Shown piece by piece: positions 9,630 to 17,717 of a DNA stretch of 64,000 bases. The translations under genes were made by a program, and so were the position numbers. A model generated the notes under the pieces. That model saw nothing but the letters and a program-made list of their open reading frames with translations, had not been told where the DNA came from and made no database searches. Position 1 is the stretch's first letter. The number at the start of each line of letters is the position of its first letter. The stretch comes from Acidobacteriota bacterium (GTDB lineage: Bacteria > Acidobacteriota > Vicinamibacteria > Vicinamibacterales > SCN-69-37). The stretch lies in assembly GCA_947467605.1 (NCBI GenBank), contig CANIII010000007.1, forward strand, positions 82,383 through 146,382, read 5' to 3'.

Positions 9630-9655
9630 GAGTCGTGTCTCCAAACGGGAAAGCG

Positions 9656-10591
9656 CTACTTTGCGGCGAACAAATCGTCGAGGTGCTCGAGCATGCCTTT
9701 GGCCCGGCGCTGCATGATGAGACTCACCAGCCGCACACTCGGTTGCGCGTTGGGATCGAGAGCCACAGCCTGCTTCATGAGCTTCTCGTATTCCGCCCGG
9801 TCAGGGATGCTCAAAGAGACACCTTCAGCCAGCTCGACGTACGGGCCAGGCAGCTGGCCCTTCTGGATCCGGATGGCCTCGTCAAAGTGCTTGCGCGCTC
9901 GTGCCGGGTCGCCGCCGAGCATCTCGGGCTGGCTGTCGAGCGTGATGAACAGTTCGTGGATTGTGCCGTTCGACCAGTTGGGGTTGAGCGCCAACGCACG
10001 CTCGGCCAACGCTCGAACGACAGGAAAGTCTGCGACCAGATCGGGCTGATCCTTGCCAAGCGACATCGCCGAACCCCAGGACGCCGCGGTCCAGTAGAGC
10101 AGCTCGACGTCCTCTTTCTTGGTGTTCGCAACGGCCGCAACGGGGTCCAGCAACAGCTTCTTCCTGATGCCCGGGAAACGCAGTTCCATGGCGCGCATGC
10201 AGAAATCTTTCGCGCGCAGGTACATGTTCAGCGAGCGTTCGATGCCCAGGCGTGCGGCGGACTGGTCGGTGAACTGCAGCAGCTCGGCCGGCGTTTCCAC
10301 GAATCCGTAGGCGTACGACGTGTAACCAGAACAGGTTGCGATCAGTAGTCCCTGATTCTTCGGCACCGATTCCAGCAGCGACTCATACGTCTTGAGGCCA
10401 AACGGAATCGCGTCTTTGATCAGCTCCGGGTCGTTATCGCGGGTCATGACGTCGCTCGGGGCGGCCAGCGAGTTGGCCACCGCGTTGACGGCCATGGTCT
10501 TGAGTGAGCACCCCGTGAGGCCAGCGGCCAACACGGCCACGGCTCCGGCACGAGACAGGAAAGTAAGTGACTTTGAAAACATACGGACCAT
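9656..10591 (-). CDS. TRAP-associated TatT lipoprotein (helical/TPR-like)
   Basis: 311 residues from ATG 10591; TTG 10603 and ATG 10582 are alternatives and no strong ribosome-binding site decides. The signal peptide ends in a lipobox (AAGLTGC). The features match the TAtT family (first seen as Treponema pallidum Tp0956): DPELIKDAIPFGLKTYESLL, then YTSYAYGFVETPAELLQF, and alpha-helical TPR-like repeats to the C-terminus. TatT proteins form trimers that bind the partner substrate-binding protein. Its place directly upstream of dctP and dctQM supports this. It probably delivers or channels a hydrophobic ligand in the periplasm; the ligand is unknown. Confidence 0.85.
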   Translation of the reverse strand: MVRMFSKSLTFLSRAGAVAVLAAGLTGCSLKTMAVNAVANSLAAPSDVMTRDNDPELIKDAIPFGLKTYESLLESVPKNQGLLIATCSGYTSYAYGFVETPAELLQFTDQSAARLGIERSLNMYLRAKDFCMRAMELRFPGIRKKLLLDPVAAVANTKKEDVELLYWTAASWGSAMSLGKDQPDLVADFPVVRALAERALALNPNWSNGTIHELFITLDSQPEMLGGDPARARKHFDEAIRIQKGQLPGPYVELAEGVSLSIPDRAEYEKLMKQAVALDPNAQPSVRLVSLIMQRRAKGMLEHLDDLFAAK

Positions 10592-10619
10592 TAACTGTAA
10601 CAACCGACCCCGTGTTTGG

Positions 10620-12713
10620 CTACTCCAGCATCCCCAACTGCCACATGAGGAACGTCCGCTGATCCGCCGCGTCCCGGAGGCGCAAATTCAGGGGCTTGCC
10701 CTGGCCGTGGCCAGCCTCTCGGTCGACCCAGAGAAGCACGGGGCGCTCGGCCGGGTCGGACGACGTGGCGGCCTGCAGCGCCGCGGCCATCTTTCGGGCG
10801 TGCATGGCGTGCACGCGGGTGTCGTTCTCACCGGCTGTCAGGAAAACCGCCGGATACGGCGTGCCGGAGACGATGCGGTGATACGGCGAGTATTTGTTGA
10901 GGTAGGCAAACTGCTCAGGCACTTCCGCGGAGCCGTATTCGGGCACCCAGTAGCGCGCCATCAGGAAGTCCTGGTAGCGCAGCATGTCGAGGAGCGGTAC
11001 GGCCACGATCGCGGCGCGGAACAGATCCGGTCGCTGCGTCACCGCAGCCCCGGTCAGCAATCCGCCATTCGAACCGCCGCTGATGGCGAGCCTGTCTGCG
11101 CGGGTGTATTTGTTGGTGATCAACCACTCGAGCGCGGCGTGAAAGTCGTCGAACACATTCTGCTTGTGCTCGAGCATGCCACCTGCATGCCACGCGTCGC
11201 CGTATTCGCCGCCACCGCGCAGGTTCGGGACCGCGATCAATCCGCCGGCGTTGAACCACTGAAACCATGTTCCGACAAACATCGGCGTCTCGCTGATGTT
11301 GAAGCCGCCGTACGCCGTGACGAGCGCCGGGTTCGCGCCGTTTCTGACGAGGCCCTTCCGGGAGATCACGAACATGCTCACCCGCGTGCCGTCTTTCGAG
11401 GTGTACCAAATCTGCTCCACCTCGACCGCTGACGGATCAATCGGCACGGCCGGCTGCGCCCACAGCGTTGGCTCCGCATCGAGATGCGCAAGGTCGATGC
11501 GGAAGATGGACGTCGGGTAGTTGAAGCTCGTGAACGTCAGGAACGCTTCAGTGCGATCTTCGTCCGTTGACAGGCCCGCGGCACCGATCCCGGGCTGCTT
11601 CACGACGCCGAGCGAGGTGCCCGCCAAATCAAACACCTCGACGACGTTCGAGGCGTTCTTCATGTAGGTCACGACAATTGTGCCCTTGCCGAACGTCACC
11701 GCTTCAATCACCGCATCGTCGCGCTCAGGCACCAGGTCTTGCCAGTGTGCTTCACCCGGAGCGGTGGCATCGACCACCGCGACACGTCCCTTCGGCGCGC
11801 CCTTCGTCGTGTGCAGATACAGCGCGCCATCAATGACTGTGCCGGAGATGTGTCCTGGTGTGCCCGCCGAGACGATGATCTTGTTGATCGCACCGGTCTC
11901 TCGAAACGTCTCGAAGTCGACGAGCCACGCATCGTTCGATTTCGTGTCGATCCAGTAGGTGAGCAGCAGCCACTTGCCATCGCGCGACAGCGACCCGCCC
12001 GGCCCCCACGTTGTGGCCAGCGTCTCGTTCTCAGACTTTGTGAACTGACGAAACAACAGACGATCGTCCGCAACGGGAGCGCCCACCTGGTGAAACAACA
12101 CCTGGCCGGTGTAGGGATCCTTCGGATCCTTGAGATTCTGATAGACGAATCCGGTATCGTCAGGCAGCCAATCGGGCGCCTGCGTCTTATCGGGAATCGT
12201 GAGGCCGGTGTCCGTGCCCGTATCCACATCGCGCACATGCAATGTGGTGTTCTCGTCCCCGGAGCGATACGTTCCGTACGCCACCAGTTGTCCGTTGTGC
12301 GATGGCGAGATCCACTCGATTGTCGTAAGCCCGCTGGGATCGAGCACAGCGGGATCGATCAACACACGATCGGGCCCATCGACGATGTCGCGGTAGTAGA
12401 AGACTGGCTGATTCTGTCGTCCTTCGCGCTTCGAGTAGAAGTAGCGCGATCTGCTCACGATGGGCGCACTGACGACGCCGATTTCCATTAGTGGACGCAG
12501 GGCATCTTCAACGGCCTGGCGACCCGGAAGTCCGTCGAGCACGGTGCGCGTGTGCGCGTTCTGCGCGTCGGTCCACGCGGAAACATCAGCAGTGACCTGA
12601 CCCATGCGATTCGGATCGCTGTTGTCGCCTTCGAGCCAACGGTAGTTGTCGACGATCGTGGTGCCGTGCAGTGTGTCGACGACGGGGGAGCTGCGAGTGA
12701 CGGGTGGTTTCAT
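10620..12713 (-). CDS. Prolyl oligopeptidase, family S9A
   Basis: 697 residues from ATG 12713, which overlaps the preceding toxin stop (ATGA); the frame continues upstream but only into the toxin gene. The N-terminal part (DTLHGTTIVDNYRWLEG, then a seven-bladed propeller of about 350 residues) and the C-terminal alpha/beta-hydrolase are complete. The catalytic serine is S548 in GGSNGGLL, the aspartate lies in AGENDTRVH and the histidine in REAGHGQG. Length is normal for S9A. There is no signal peptide, so it is probably cytosolic and cleaves short proline-containing peptides. Being the third cistron of a toxin-antitoxin operon is unusual. Confidence 0.92.
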   Translation of the reverse strand: MKPPVTRSSPVVDTLHGTTIVDNYRWLEGDNSDPNRMGQVTADVSAWTDAQNAHTRTVLDGLPGRQAVEDALRPLMEIGVVSAPIVSRSRYFYSKREGRQNQPVFYYRDIVDGPDRVLIDPAVLDPSGLTTIEWISPSHNGQLVAYGTYRSGDENTTLHVRDVDTGTDTGLTIPDKTQAPDWLPDDTGFVYQNLKDPKDPYTGQVLFHQVGAPVADDRLLFRQFTKSENETLATTWGPGGSLSRDGKWLLLTYWIDTKSNDAWLVDFETFRETGAINKIIVSAGTPGHISGTVIDGALYLHTTKGAPKGRVAVVDATAPGEAHWQDLVPERDDAVIEAVTFGKGTIVVTYMKNASNVVEVFDLAGTSLGVVKQPGIGAAGLSTDEDRTEAFLTFTSFNYPTSIFRIDLAHLDAEPTLWAQPAVPIDPSAVEVEQIWYTSKDGTRVSMFVISRKGLVRNGANPALVTAYGGFNISETPMFVGTWFQWFNAGGLIAVPNLRGGGEYGDAWHAGGMLEHKQNVFDDFHAALEWLITNKYTRADRLAISGGSNGGLLTGAAVTQRPDLFRAAIVAVPLLDMLRYQDFLMARYWVPEYGSAEVPEQFAYLNKYSPYHRIVSGTPYPAVFLTAGENDTRVHAMHARKMAAALQAATSSDPAERPVLLWVDREAGHGQGKPLNLRLRDAADQRTFLMWQLGMLE

Positions 12714-13123
12714 CCGAGTTGTCGCGCTGCCTTGTTCAGTCGCTGATCCGCGCATGAAAAATGCACGTCATCATCCTCGACCATGGTCAGCAGACGCTCG
12801 AATGCCGCGAGGTGGACGGCGTCAGCTCCGCGCAACGCATGTTGTTCGGCCAAGCCGCCTGCGCGAATGGCGATTGCGTGGTCGCAGTTCAACACCAGCA
12901 TCGTCCCCCAGTCAGACTCGAACTGCTGTTTCGCTCGTGCCAATGTTGTTGGCGTCAGCGAGTGCTCGCGTCGAAGGCGTCCTAATGTCGCACGGACTTC
13001 CGCGTAGGCCAACGCGGACGTCGCCACAACGTTGGCATCCTGCACCAGTGTCGCGACGTCCTCGGAGCCGGTCTCCTTGACGTAGAGCTTCAGCAACGCG
13101 CTGCTATCAAGATAGAGCGTCAC
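12710..13123 (-). CDS. PIN-domain toxin (VapC-like ribonuclease)
   Basis: 137 residues from GTG 13123, which overlaps the antitoxin stop (GTGA); a longer in-frame start at 13246 would run through the antitoxin and is rejected. The PIN acidic residues are visible: D5 in LYLDSSALLK, E in YAEVRATL, D in RGADAVHLAA and D in FSCADQRLN. PIN toxins are Mg-dependent RNases that cut tRNA or rRNA and are held inactive by their antitoxin. It is coupled at both ends: GTGA with the antitoxin upstream and ATGA with the peptidase downstream. Confidence 0.9.
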   Translation of the reverse strand: MTLYLDSSALLKLYVKETGSEDVATLVQDANVVATSALAYAEVRATLGRLRREHSLTPTTLARAKQQFESDWGTMLVLNCDHAIAIRAGGLAEQHALRGADAVHLAAFERLLTMVEDDDVHFSCADQRLNKAARQLG

Positions 13124-13389
13124 CGGCGATCTTCGAGAAGCATCTGCGATGCCGACTTGCCACGAGTGCGCAATCGAGGGTTGAGCCCCGCCGGCTTGCC
13201 ACCGCCCCACGTTGCCTGTCCGGTGGCCACCATCCGATGTGCCCATTCGAGTTTCGGACCAGCATCAATCGGCGACAACACAGCGATGGCCCGACCGCGG
13301 TCTGTGATCGTCACCCGCGTGCCGCGCTGTGCCCGTCGCAGGTGATGGCTCAGCCGCGCCTTCAGCTCGCGAACGCCCAATGTCATCAT
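13120..13389 (-). CDS. Type II antitoxin, Phd/YefM-like
   Basis: 89 residues. The N-terminus MMTLGVRELKARLSHHLRR and the RVTITDRGRAIAVL segment match the prevent-host-death (Phd/YefM) fold, which binds DNA. The C-terminal half is charged and flexible and would wrap the PIN toxin. The first ATG (13389) lies inside the right arm of a perfect inverted repeat and there is no ribosome-binding site, so the transcript may be leaderless or start at the second ATG (13386). The protein probably represses its own promoter through that repeat. Confidence 0.87.
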   Translation of the reverse strand: MMTLGVRELKARLSHHLRRAQRGTRVTITDRGRAIAVLSPIDAGPKLEWAHRMVATGQATWGGGKPAGLNPRLRTRGKSASQMLLEDRR

Positions 13390-13422
13390 GTGGTCACATT
13401 AGCATCGTCTAGGTGACCACAT
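13388..13422 (-). promoter_or_regulatory. Palindromic operator/promoter of the toxin-antitoxin operon
   Basis: A perfect 10-bp inverted repeat, ATGTGGTCAC at 13388-13397 and GTGACCACAT at 13413-13422, is separated by 15 bp. It overlaps the antitoxin start codon. The spacer holds an A/T-rich stretch (minus strand GATGCTAAT) that could serve as a -10 element. Autoregulatory antitoxins usually bind such palindromes over the promoter. The pairing is seen directly; the binding is inferred. Confidence 0.65.
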
Positions 13423-13438
13423 CAATCCCCCGCGTGCG

Positions 13439-14227
13439 CTATGAGGCGGGTCGCCATCGGCTGAGGGTGCCGGTGGCCACCGCGTCGCTGAACGACGTCG
13501 GTCGCGGCTGCCCGGGCGCCGGCATGAGCACGCGCACCTCGTCGCCGATCCACTCAAGGATTCCCATGCTGACCTTGCCCTGCAGCGCGCCACTGAGATG
13601 CAAATAGTCGATCGCGATCGGTGCGGTGGTGTCGTCGATCCGCATCTTCGCGTGCACCATTGTTTGGCCGCCGAATACCACCTTCATGTCGTTGCCCGTC
13701 GTCGTGCGTGCTCCGAAGCTCAGCCATTCGGCAGGCATGGGCTTGCCGGCCTGGATCAACTCCACAGCCATCCAGCGCCCGGCCAGTTTCTGGAGCATCG
13801 GCGACAGTGGTCCGTCGAATGCTGTTGTGTCGATGGTGATCGGCGCATTCGGTTTCGACGCGACCGTTGTCTTCTTCTGACGTGTTCCGCCATCGACCGC
13901 CGTCGGCCGCGCTGCCGCCGTGCGCCGCAACCGCTCGAGCGCGTGACCTGTTCCTGCCTGTGTGCGAAACGCGACTGGCCGAGCCGCCCCGGTGAGTCCA
14001 AGGCACAGCGTCAGTTGATCGCCCTGCAGTTCGTAGATGCCGTATGACCAGTTGCCGGCCTCCGGACCTTCCACAAACTCGATATCGATGTGCGGTGGCG
14101 TCGTGCTCACATCCAGCGTGAACACTCCGTCGTAGTTGGCCTCGGGCGATTCGGTGCGAAAGCGATCGCCGTCGATCAAGAGCCGCGACGCGCCGAGTGC
14201 GGCCGCGGGCATTGTTGAACCGTCCAC
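13439..14227 (-). CDS. TIGR03067-like domain protein, 3' part of a frameshifted gene
   Basis: 262 codons open from GTG 14227. Two copies of a lipocalin-like TIGR03067 unit are visible: GSTMPAAALGASRLLIDGDR to LTLCLGL, and LQKLAGRWMAVELIQAGKPM to GILEWIGDEVRVLMPAPGQP. The first unit clearly begins upstream of this GTG, because the same frame reads ALEGEWAFVALEVDG just before it with no start codon and then meets TGA near 14335. The missing N-terminus is found in another frame (14176-14445). Function is unknown; the domain is widespread in Planctomycetes and Acidobacteria. Confidence 0.7.
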   Translation of the reverse strand: MDGSTMPAAALGASRLLIDGDRFRTESPEANYDGVFTLDVSTTPPHIDIEFVEGPEAGNWSYGIYELQGDQLTLCLGLTGAARPVAFRTQAGTGHALERLRRTAAARPTAVDGGTRQKKTTVASKPNAPITIDTTAFDGPLSPMLQKLAGRWMAVELIQAGKPMPAEWLSFGARTTTGNDMKVVFGGQTMVHAKMRIDDTTAPIAIDYLHLSGALQGKVSMGILEWIGDEVRVLMPAPGQPRPTSFSDAVATGTLSRWRPAS

Positions 14228-14445
14228 TTCGAGCGCGACGAACGCCCATTCGCCTTCGAGTGCGCGTCGGCGAGACGAAACCCGGCTGTGCGAATCTTCG
14301 CCGGGGTCAGCGTGTTCGCTGCCGGAAGGAATTCACGAAACGCGGCGATCGCAGACGCGTCGCCGTCATGCAGATCTGCGAGTAGTGTTTTGGCTTGATG
14401 ACGCAGATGGTCGAGATTGGGACGAGCGGGAAGAGATGGGCTCAC
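14176..14445 (-). CDS. N-terminal piece of the frameshifted TIGR03067 gene
   Basis: GTG 14445 has an ideal ribosome-binding site (GGAGGA, 7-nt spacing). The frame reads SPSLPARPNLDHLRHQAKTL and then ADLHDGDASAIAAFREF up to FRLADA. This is the leader seen in many ankyrin-like and related cytosolic proteins (PNLDHLRKQAK ... RLADAQ). After FRLADA the frame turns into low-complexity basic sequence and stops at 14176, while the -1/+2 frame continues as ALEGEWAFVALEVDG. The real product is therefore probably one protein spanning 13439-14445, broken between about 14255 and 14275 by a real frameshift or an assembly error. Confidence 0.55.
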   Translation of the reverse strand: MSPSLPARPNLDHLRHQAKTLLADLHDGDASAIAAFREFLPAANTLTPAKIRTAGFRLADAHSKANGRSSRSKWTVQQCPRPHSARRGS

Positions 14446-14546
14446 AGGAAATCCTCCATGCATGACCCGGGTCCGCCAACAGGTGCACAAAGGATGCGTG
14501 TACGAATACGGTCTTGCAGAAGGTGAGTTGAACTCTTTCCGGCGGA

Positions 14547-14573
14547 CCCGGCGGCTGCCTGACAGCCACCGGG
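14547..14573 (-). terminator. Hairpin downstream of the M24 peptidase gene
   Basis: An 11-bp stem with one mismatch (arms 14547-14557 and 14563-14573, 5-nt loop) lies 33 bp after the M24 stop on the minus strand. No clear T-run follows, so it may be Rho-dependent or only a stabilising hairpin. The rest of the 160-bp gap (14446-14605) shows nothing else I can identify. Confidence 0.4.
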
Positions 14574-14605
14574 ATTCTAGCGCAAAAGACTCTGATGTGA
14601 ATCGA

Positions 14606-15901
14606 TCAGCCGAATGGCTGATCGATCGCGATGCTCTGCTTCGTGAAGTAGTGGGCGCCGCTCTCGTCGAAGTAGACGCAGTCTTCGAGGCGGATGCCGA
14701 ACTCGCCGGGGATGGAGATGGTCGGCTCGTCGCTGAAGCACATACCGGGCGCCATCGGCGTCATGTTGCCCTTCGTGAAGTTGGTCCACTCGTGGCCTTC
14801 GAGGCCGATGCCGTGGCCCGTGCGATGCGGCGTGCCGGGCAGCTTGTAGTCGGGACCGTAGCCGAACTTCATCAGGCCCGCGCGCACGGCTTTGTCGACG
14901 TTTTCGCACGGATCGCCGAGCTTCATCGCGGCGAAGGCCATCGACTGCAGCTCTTTCTCCTGATTCCACACGTCGGTCTGTCGCTGCGTCGCCTTGCCGA
15001 GGACCGTCGTTCGCGTGATGTCCGACGCGTAGCCTTCGCAGCTCGTGCCGCCGTCGACCATGACGATCTGGCCTTCTTCAAGTTTCTGCGGCGTGATGCT
15101 GCCGTGCGGCAGGGCCGACCACTTGCCAACCTGAACGGATGCCGAGCCGCTGAACCCCAGCTGTTTGAAGGCCGCAGCGATATTCGCCGAGAGATCGCCC
15201 TGCGACATGCCGGCCTTCATCGTCTGAAACGCGGCGGCGTAGGCGGCGATGGTTGCGTCGTTGGCGCGCTGCATGAGCGCGATCTCCGACTTGGTCTTGT
15301 AGATACGGCAACCGGCGCTCACCGGTGTGGCGTCGACCACTTCGAAGCCGGCCGCCGCTTTGCGCACGCCGTCCGCGATGAAGAAGCGCACGCGCTCTTC
15401 CATGCCGATGCGGTGATGCGTCACGCCGCGGTCCTTCACGATGCCGGCGATGAGCGCATACGGGCTCTCATGCTCTTCCCAGCACCGCACTTCAGCGCCG
15501 TAGTCTTTCTTGAGCAGTTCCATCGCGCGGTCTTCTTCGAACTTCGGGCAGACATACGCCACGTCGCCCTTGGCCGGAATGACCACACCGAACGTGCGCT
15601 CGCTCTGGCCCCAGCGCATGTCGACGAAGTAGTACATCGACGTCGTGCCCTCCATGAAGATCGCATCGATCTTTTGTTGGGCCATCAATTCCTGGGCCCG
15701 GGTGATCCGGGCCTTTCTCTCGGCGACGGTAATCTTCACGATCCCGTCCGTCATCGGCTTGAGGGCGGCGATCGCGGGATGCAGGGCACTGGTCTCCGCC
15801 GGCACGGTCTTTTCCCCTGTGCTGCCCGCGCAACTGGCGATCGCCATCGCGCTGCCACCCACCGCTGCTGTGCCAATGAACTGTCGTCGATTGAGCGTCA
15901 T
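14606..15901 (-). CDS. M24-family metallopeptidase (Xaa-Pro aminopeptidase-like), exported
   Basis: 431 residues. The N-terminus has a twin-arginine signal (MTLNRRQFIGTAAVGG) followed by a lipobox-like AIASC, so it is probably exported folded and lipid-anchored. After a creatinase N-terminal domain (to about residue 200), the pita-bread fold carries the metal ligands: D in VMVDGG, D in ASDITRT, H in RTGHGIGLEGHE, E in SDEPTISIPGEFG and E in RLEDCVY. All five are intact. It should remove N-terminal residues before proline from peptides. Its start overlaps the stop of the upstream VWA gene (ATGA). Confidence 0.92.
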   Translation of the reverse strand: MTLNRRQFIGTAAVGGSAMAIASCAGSTGEKTVPAETSALHPAIAALKPMTDGIVKITVAERKARITRAQELMAQQKIDAIFMEGTTSMYYFVDMRWGQSERTFGVVIPAKGDVAYVCPKFEEDRAMELLKKDYGAEVRCWEEHESPYALIAGIVKDRGVTHHRIGMEERVRFFIADGVRKAAAGFEVVDATPVSAGCRIYKTKSEIALMQRANDATIAAYAAAFQTMKAGMSQGDLSANIAAAFKQLGFSGSASVQVGKWSALPHGSITPQKLEEGQIVMVDGGTSCEGYASDITRTTVLGKATQRQTDVWNQEKELQSMAFAAMKLGDPCENVDKAVRAGLMKFGYGPDYKLPGTPHRTGHGIGLEGHEWTNFTKGNMTPMAPGMCFSDEPTISIPGEFGIRLEDCVYFDESGAHYFTKQSIAIDQPFG

Positions 15902-16806
15902 TTCTCTTCCTCCGCCACGTAAGTTTTTCGGGCGCGCACAGTGTAGTTCGATTGCAGGACGCGCAGGTCGAGTTTGTGCATCCTGCCGTCGAGCGTCGCC
16001 GGCGTGAAGCCCAGCAAGTACTGATGATGCAGTTCCTGAGTGACCTCGGTCATGATCCGGTTGATCTCATCAATCTCGCCGAACCGCATGTAGCCGCCGC
16101 CGCTGTCTTCGACGAGCGACAACAGCCCAGGCCCGGGCTTGATCAACGCCTGGGGTTCCCGGCCACCAGTGCCGCTCATGCTGATCCAGTAGACGATGAC
16201 GCCGGCTCTGCGCGCATGACTCTGCACGTCGTTCATCGATGCCTCACTGAGCGTGTCGCCGCCGTCAGTGATCACAAACACTATCCGACGCCCCTCGGCG
16301 CCTTCGAGGGTCTTGATGCCCTCCTCGATGCCGTCCCACAGCCGGGTGCGCATACCGACGCGCAGGTCGAAGCTCTCGCGCAGGAACTTGATCAGCGCGT
16401 CACGGTCGCTGGTCAGTGGCGGCCCCATCCGCACCTCCTCACTGAAACTGCCGACGCGCGCGCGATCACCCGGCATCAGCCGCACGATGAACTGCTCGGC
16501 CGACGCCAGCACGGCGTCGTGCCGCGGCAGCATGCTGCGACTCAAGTCGAGCATGATGGCCGCCGTGATCGGCACAAACTGATTCGAGAATTGCGTGATG
16601 GCGACCGGCTGGCCGTTGTCGGTCAGCGTGAATCGCTCTTTGGTCAGATCGAGAATGAACTGCCCGTTGCGGTCCGAGACACTCGCATAGACGGGCACGA
16701 CCCGGACGCCGGCCCGAAACGTCGGTGGTGCCTGCTGGTCGGCGCGCAGCGCCACGACGACGACGAGCAGCGCGACGAGTGACAGCGTCCCCTTGAGCAC
16801 GACCAC
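15898..16806 (-). CDS. Acidobacterial VWFA-domain exported protein, copy 1
   Basis: 302 residues from GTG 16806. An N-terminal hydrophobic signal precedes a conserved leader (FRAGVRVVPVYASVSDRNGQ) and a von Willebrand A domain with an altered MIDAS, DLSRS instead of DxSxS with Ser in the first position; the later T/D positions (ITDGGDT) are present. The C-terminus (HHQYLLGFTPATLDGRMHKL) is the hallmark of the acidobacterial VWFA-related family (TIGR03436). Function is unknown; it is presumed to be a secreted or envelope adhesion or scaffold domain. It is coupled to the M24 peptidase. Confidence 0.88.
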   Translation of the reverse strand: MVVLKGTLSLVALLVVVVALRADQQAPPTFRAGVRVVPVYASVSDRNGQFILDLTKERFTLTDNGQPVAITQFSNQFVPITAAIMLDLSRSMLPRHDAVLASAEQFIVRLMPGDRARVGSFSEEVRMGPPLTSDRDALIKFLRESFDLRVGMRTRLWDGIEEGIKTLEGAEGRRIVFVITDGGDTLSEASMNDVQSHARRAGVIVYWISMSGTGGREPQALIKPGPGLLSLVEDSGGGYMRFGEIDEINRIMTEVTQELHHQYLLGFTPATLDGRMHKLDLRVLQSNYTVRARKTYVAEEEK

Positions 16807-16823
16807 GCGCTAACGATATGTCA

Positions 16824-17717
16824 CTACGGCGTCGCGACGTAGCTCTTACGCGTGCGCACGGTGACGCCCGGCACGTTCACTCTCACTTCCAGCTTGTGCA
16901 GCTTGCCATCGGCCTTCTCCGGCGAGAACCCGAGCACGTACTGGCTGTGGAGCTCCTCGGCGACACGCTGGAAGCTCGCGCTGAGATCATCGCTCCACTG
17001 CAATTCGGTGTAGCCGCCGCCCGTCTGATCCGCGATCTTCCGCAGCCCATCGTCTGGCTTCTCGAGCTTCACCTGCGCGTTGAAGCGGCCGCCGTTCTCC
17101 GTGCCCCAGCAGCCGATCGCGTAGATCATGAACTCCTGCTGCTCGGCGCGGCGCATGTCGTCCTTCAGGTTCAGCCGGCTCTGCGAGTCCTTGCCGTCGG
17201 TGAACACCAACACGACGCGGCGTCCCGTGCGATCGGCCAGCGTGTCCATGGCAATGTCGACGGCGTCCCACAGCGGCGTGCCGCCGCCAGGCTGCAGCCG
17301 CTGCCACACAAAGCGCGCGAGGTCGTCGCCGTTGTTCGTGAACGCCGGGCTCAGCGTGATGCGCCCGCCAAATGTCCCGAGCCGCACCTGATCGTCGGGC
17401 TTGAGATACGACACGAGCGCCATGGTGGCATTGCGCACGAGCCCGACGTTCGGCGCCATGCTGCCGCTCGTGTCGAGCATCACCGTCATCGTGATCGGCT
17501 GCGGATCGTTGGCAAAGAGCGACGCCGGCTGCGGCTTGCCGTTGTCGTAAATCGTGAAGTTCTCTTTGGAGAGATTCGTGACGAGCCGTCCCGTCGCGTC
17601 CAGCGCCGTGGCATAGATCGCGACCGTGCGCGTGCCCGTCTTGAATGGCTGCTGCGCGTCTGCGATCAGGCCGCTGCCAACAACAAACAAGGCGAGTGCG
17701 ACGACGCGTGTCATCAC
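16824..17717 (-). CDS. Acidobacterial VWFA-domain exported protein, copy 2
   Basis: 297 residues with a signal peptide ending near IADAQQ. The MIDAS is canonical: DTSGS, then FTDGKDS. The C-terminal motif is HSQYVLGFSPEKADGKLHKL. It begins inside the stop of copy 3 (ATGA at 17714-17717) and lies 17 bp from copy 1, so the three were probably produced by tandem duplication and are co-transcribed. The metal-dependent adhesion site is intact here, unlike copy 1. Confidence 0.88.
   Translation of the reverse strand: MMTRVVALALFVVGSGLIADAQQPFKTGTRTVAIYATALDATGRLVTNLSKENFTIYDNGKPQPASLFANDPQPITMTVMLDTSGSMAPNVGLVRNATMALVSYLKPDDQVRLGTFGGRITLSPAFTNNGDDLARFVWQRLQPGGGTPLWDAVDIAMDTLADRTGRRVVLVFTDGKDSQSRLNLKDDMRRAEQQEFMIYAIGCWGTENGGRFNAQVKLEKPDDGLRKIADQTGGGYTELQWSDDLSASFQRVAEELHSQYVLGFSPEKADGKLHKLEVRVNVPGVTVRTRKSYVATP

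Noticed and set aside
13124..13246. N-terminal extension of the PIN toxin
   Set aside because: It overlaps the antitoxin gene in another frame; GTG 13123 gives the canonical PIN start LYLDSSALLK and a 4-bp overlap.
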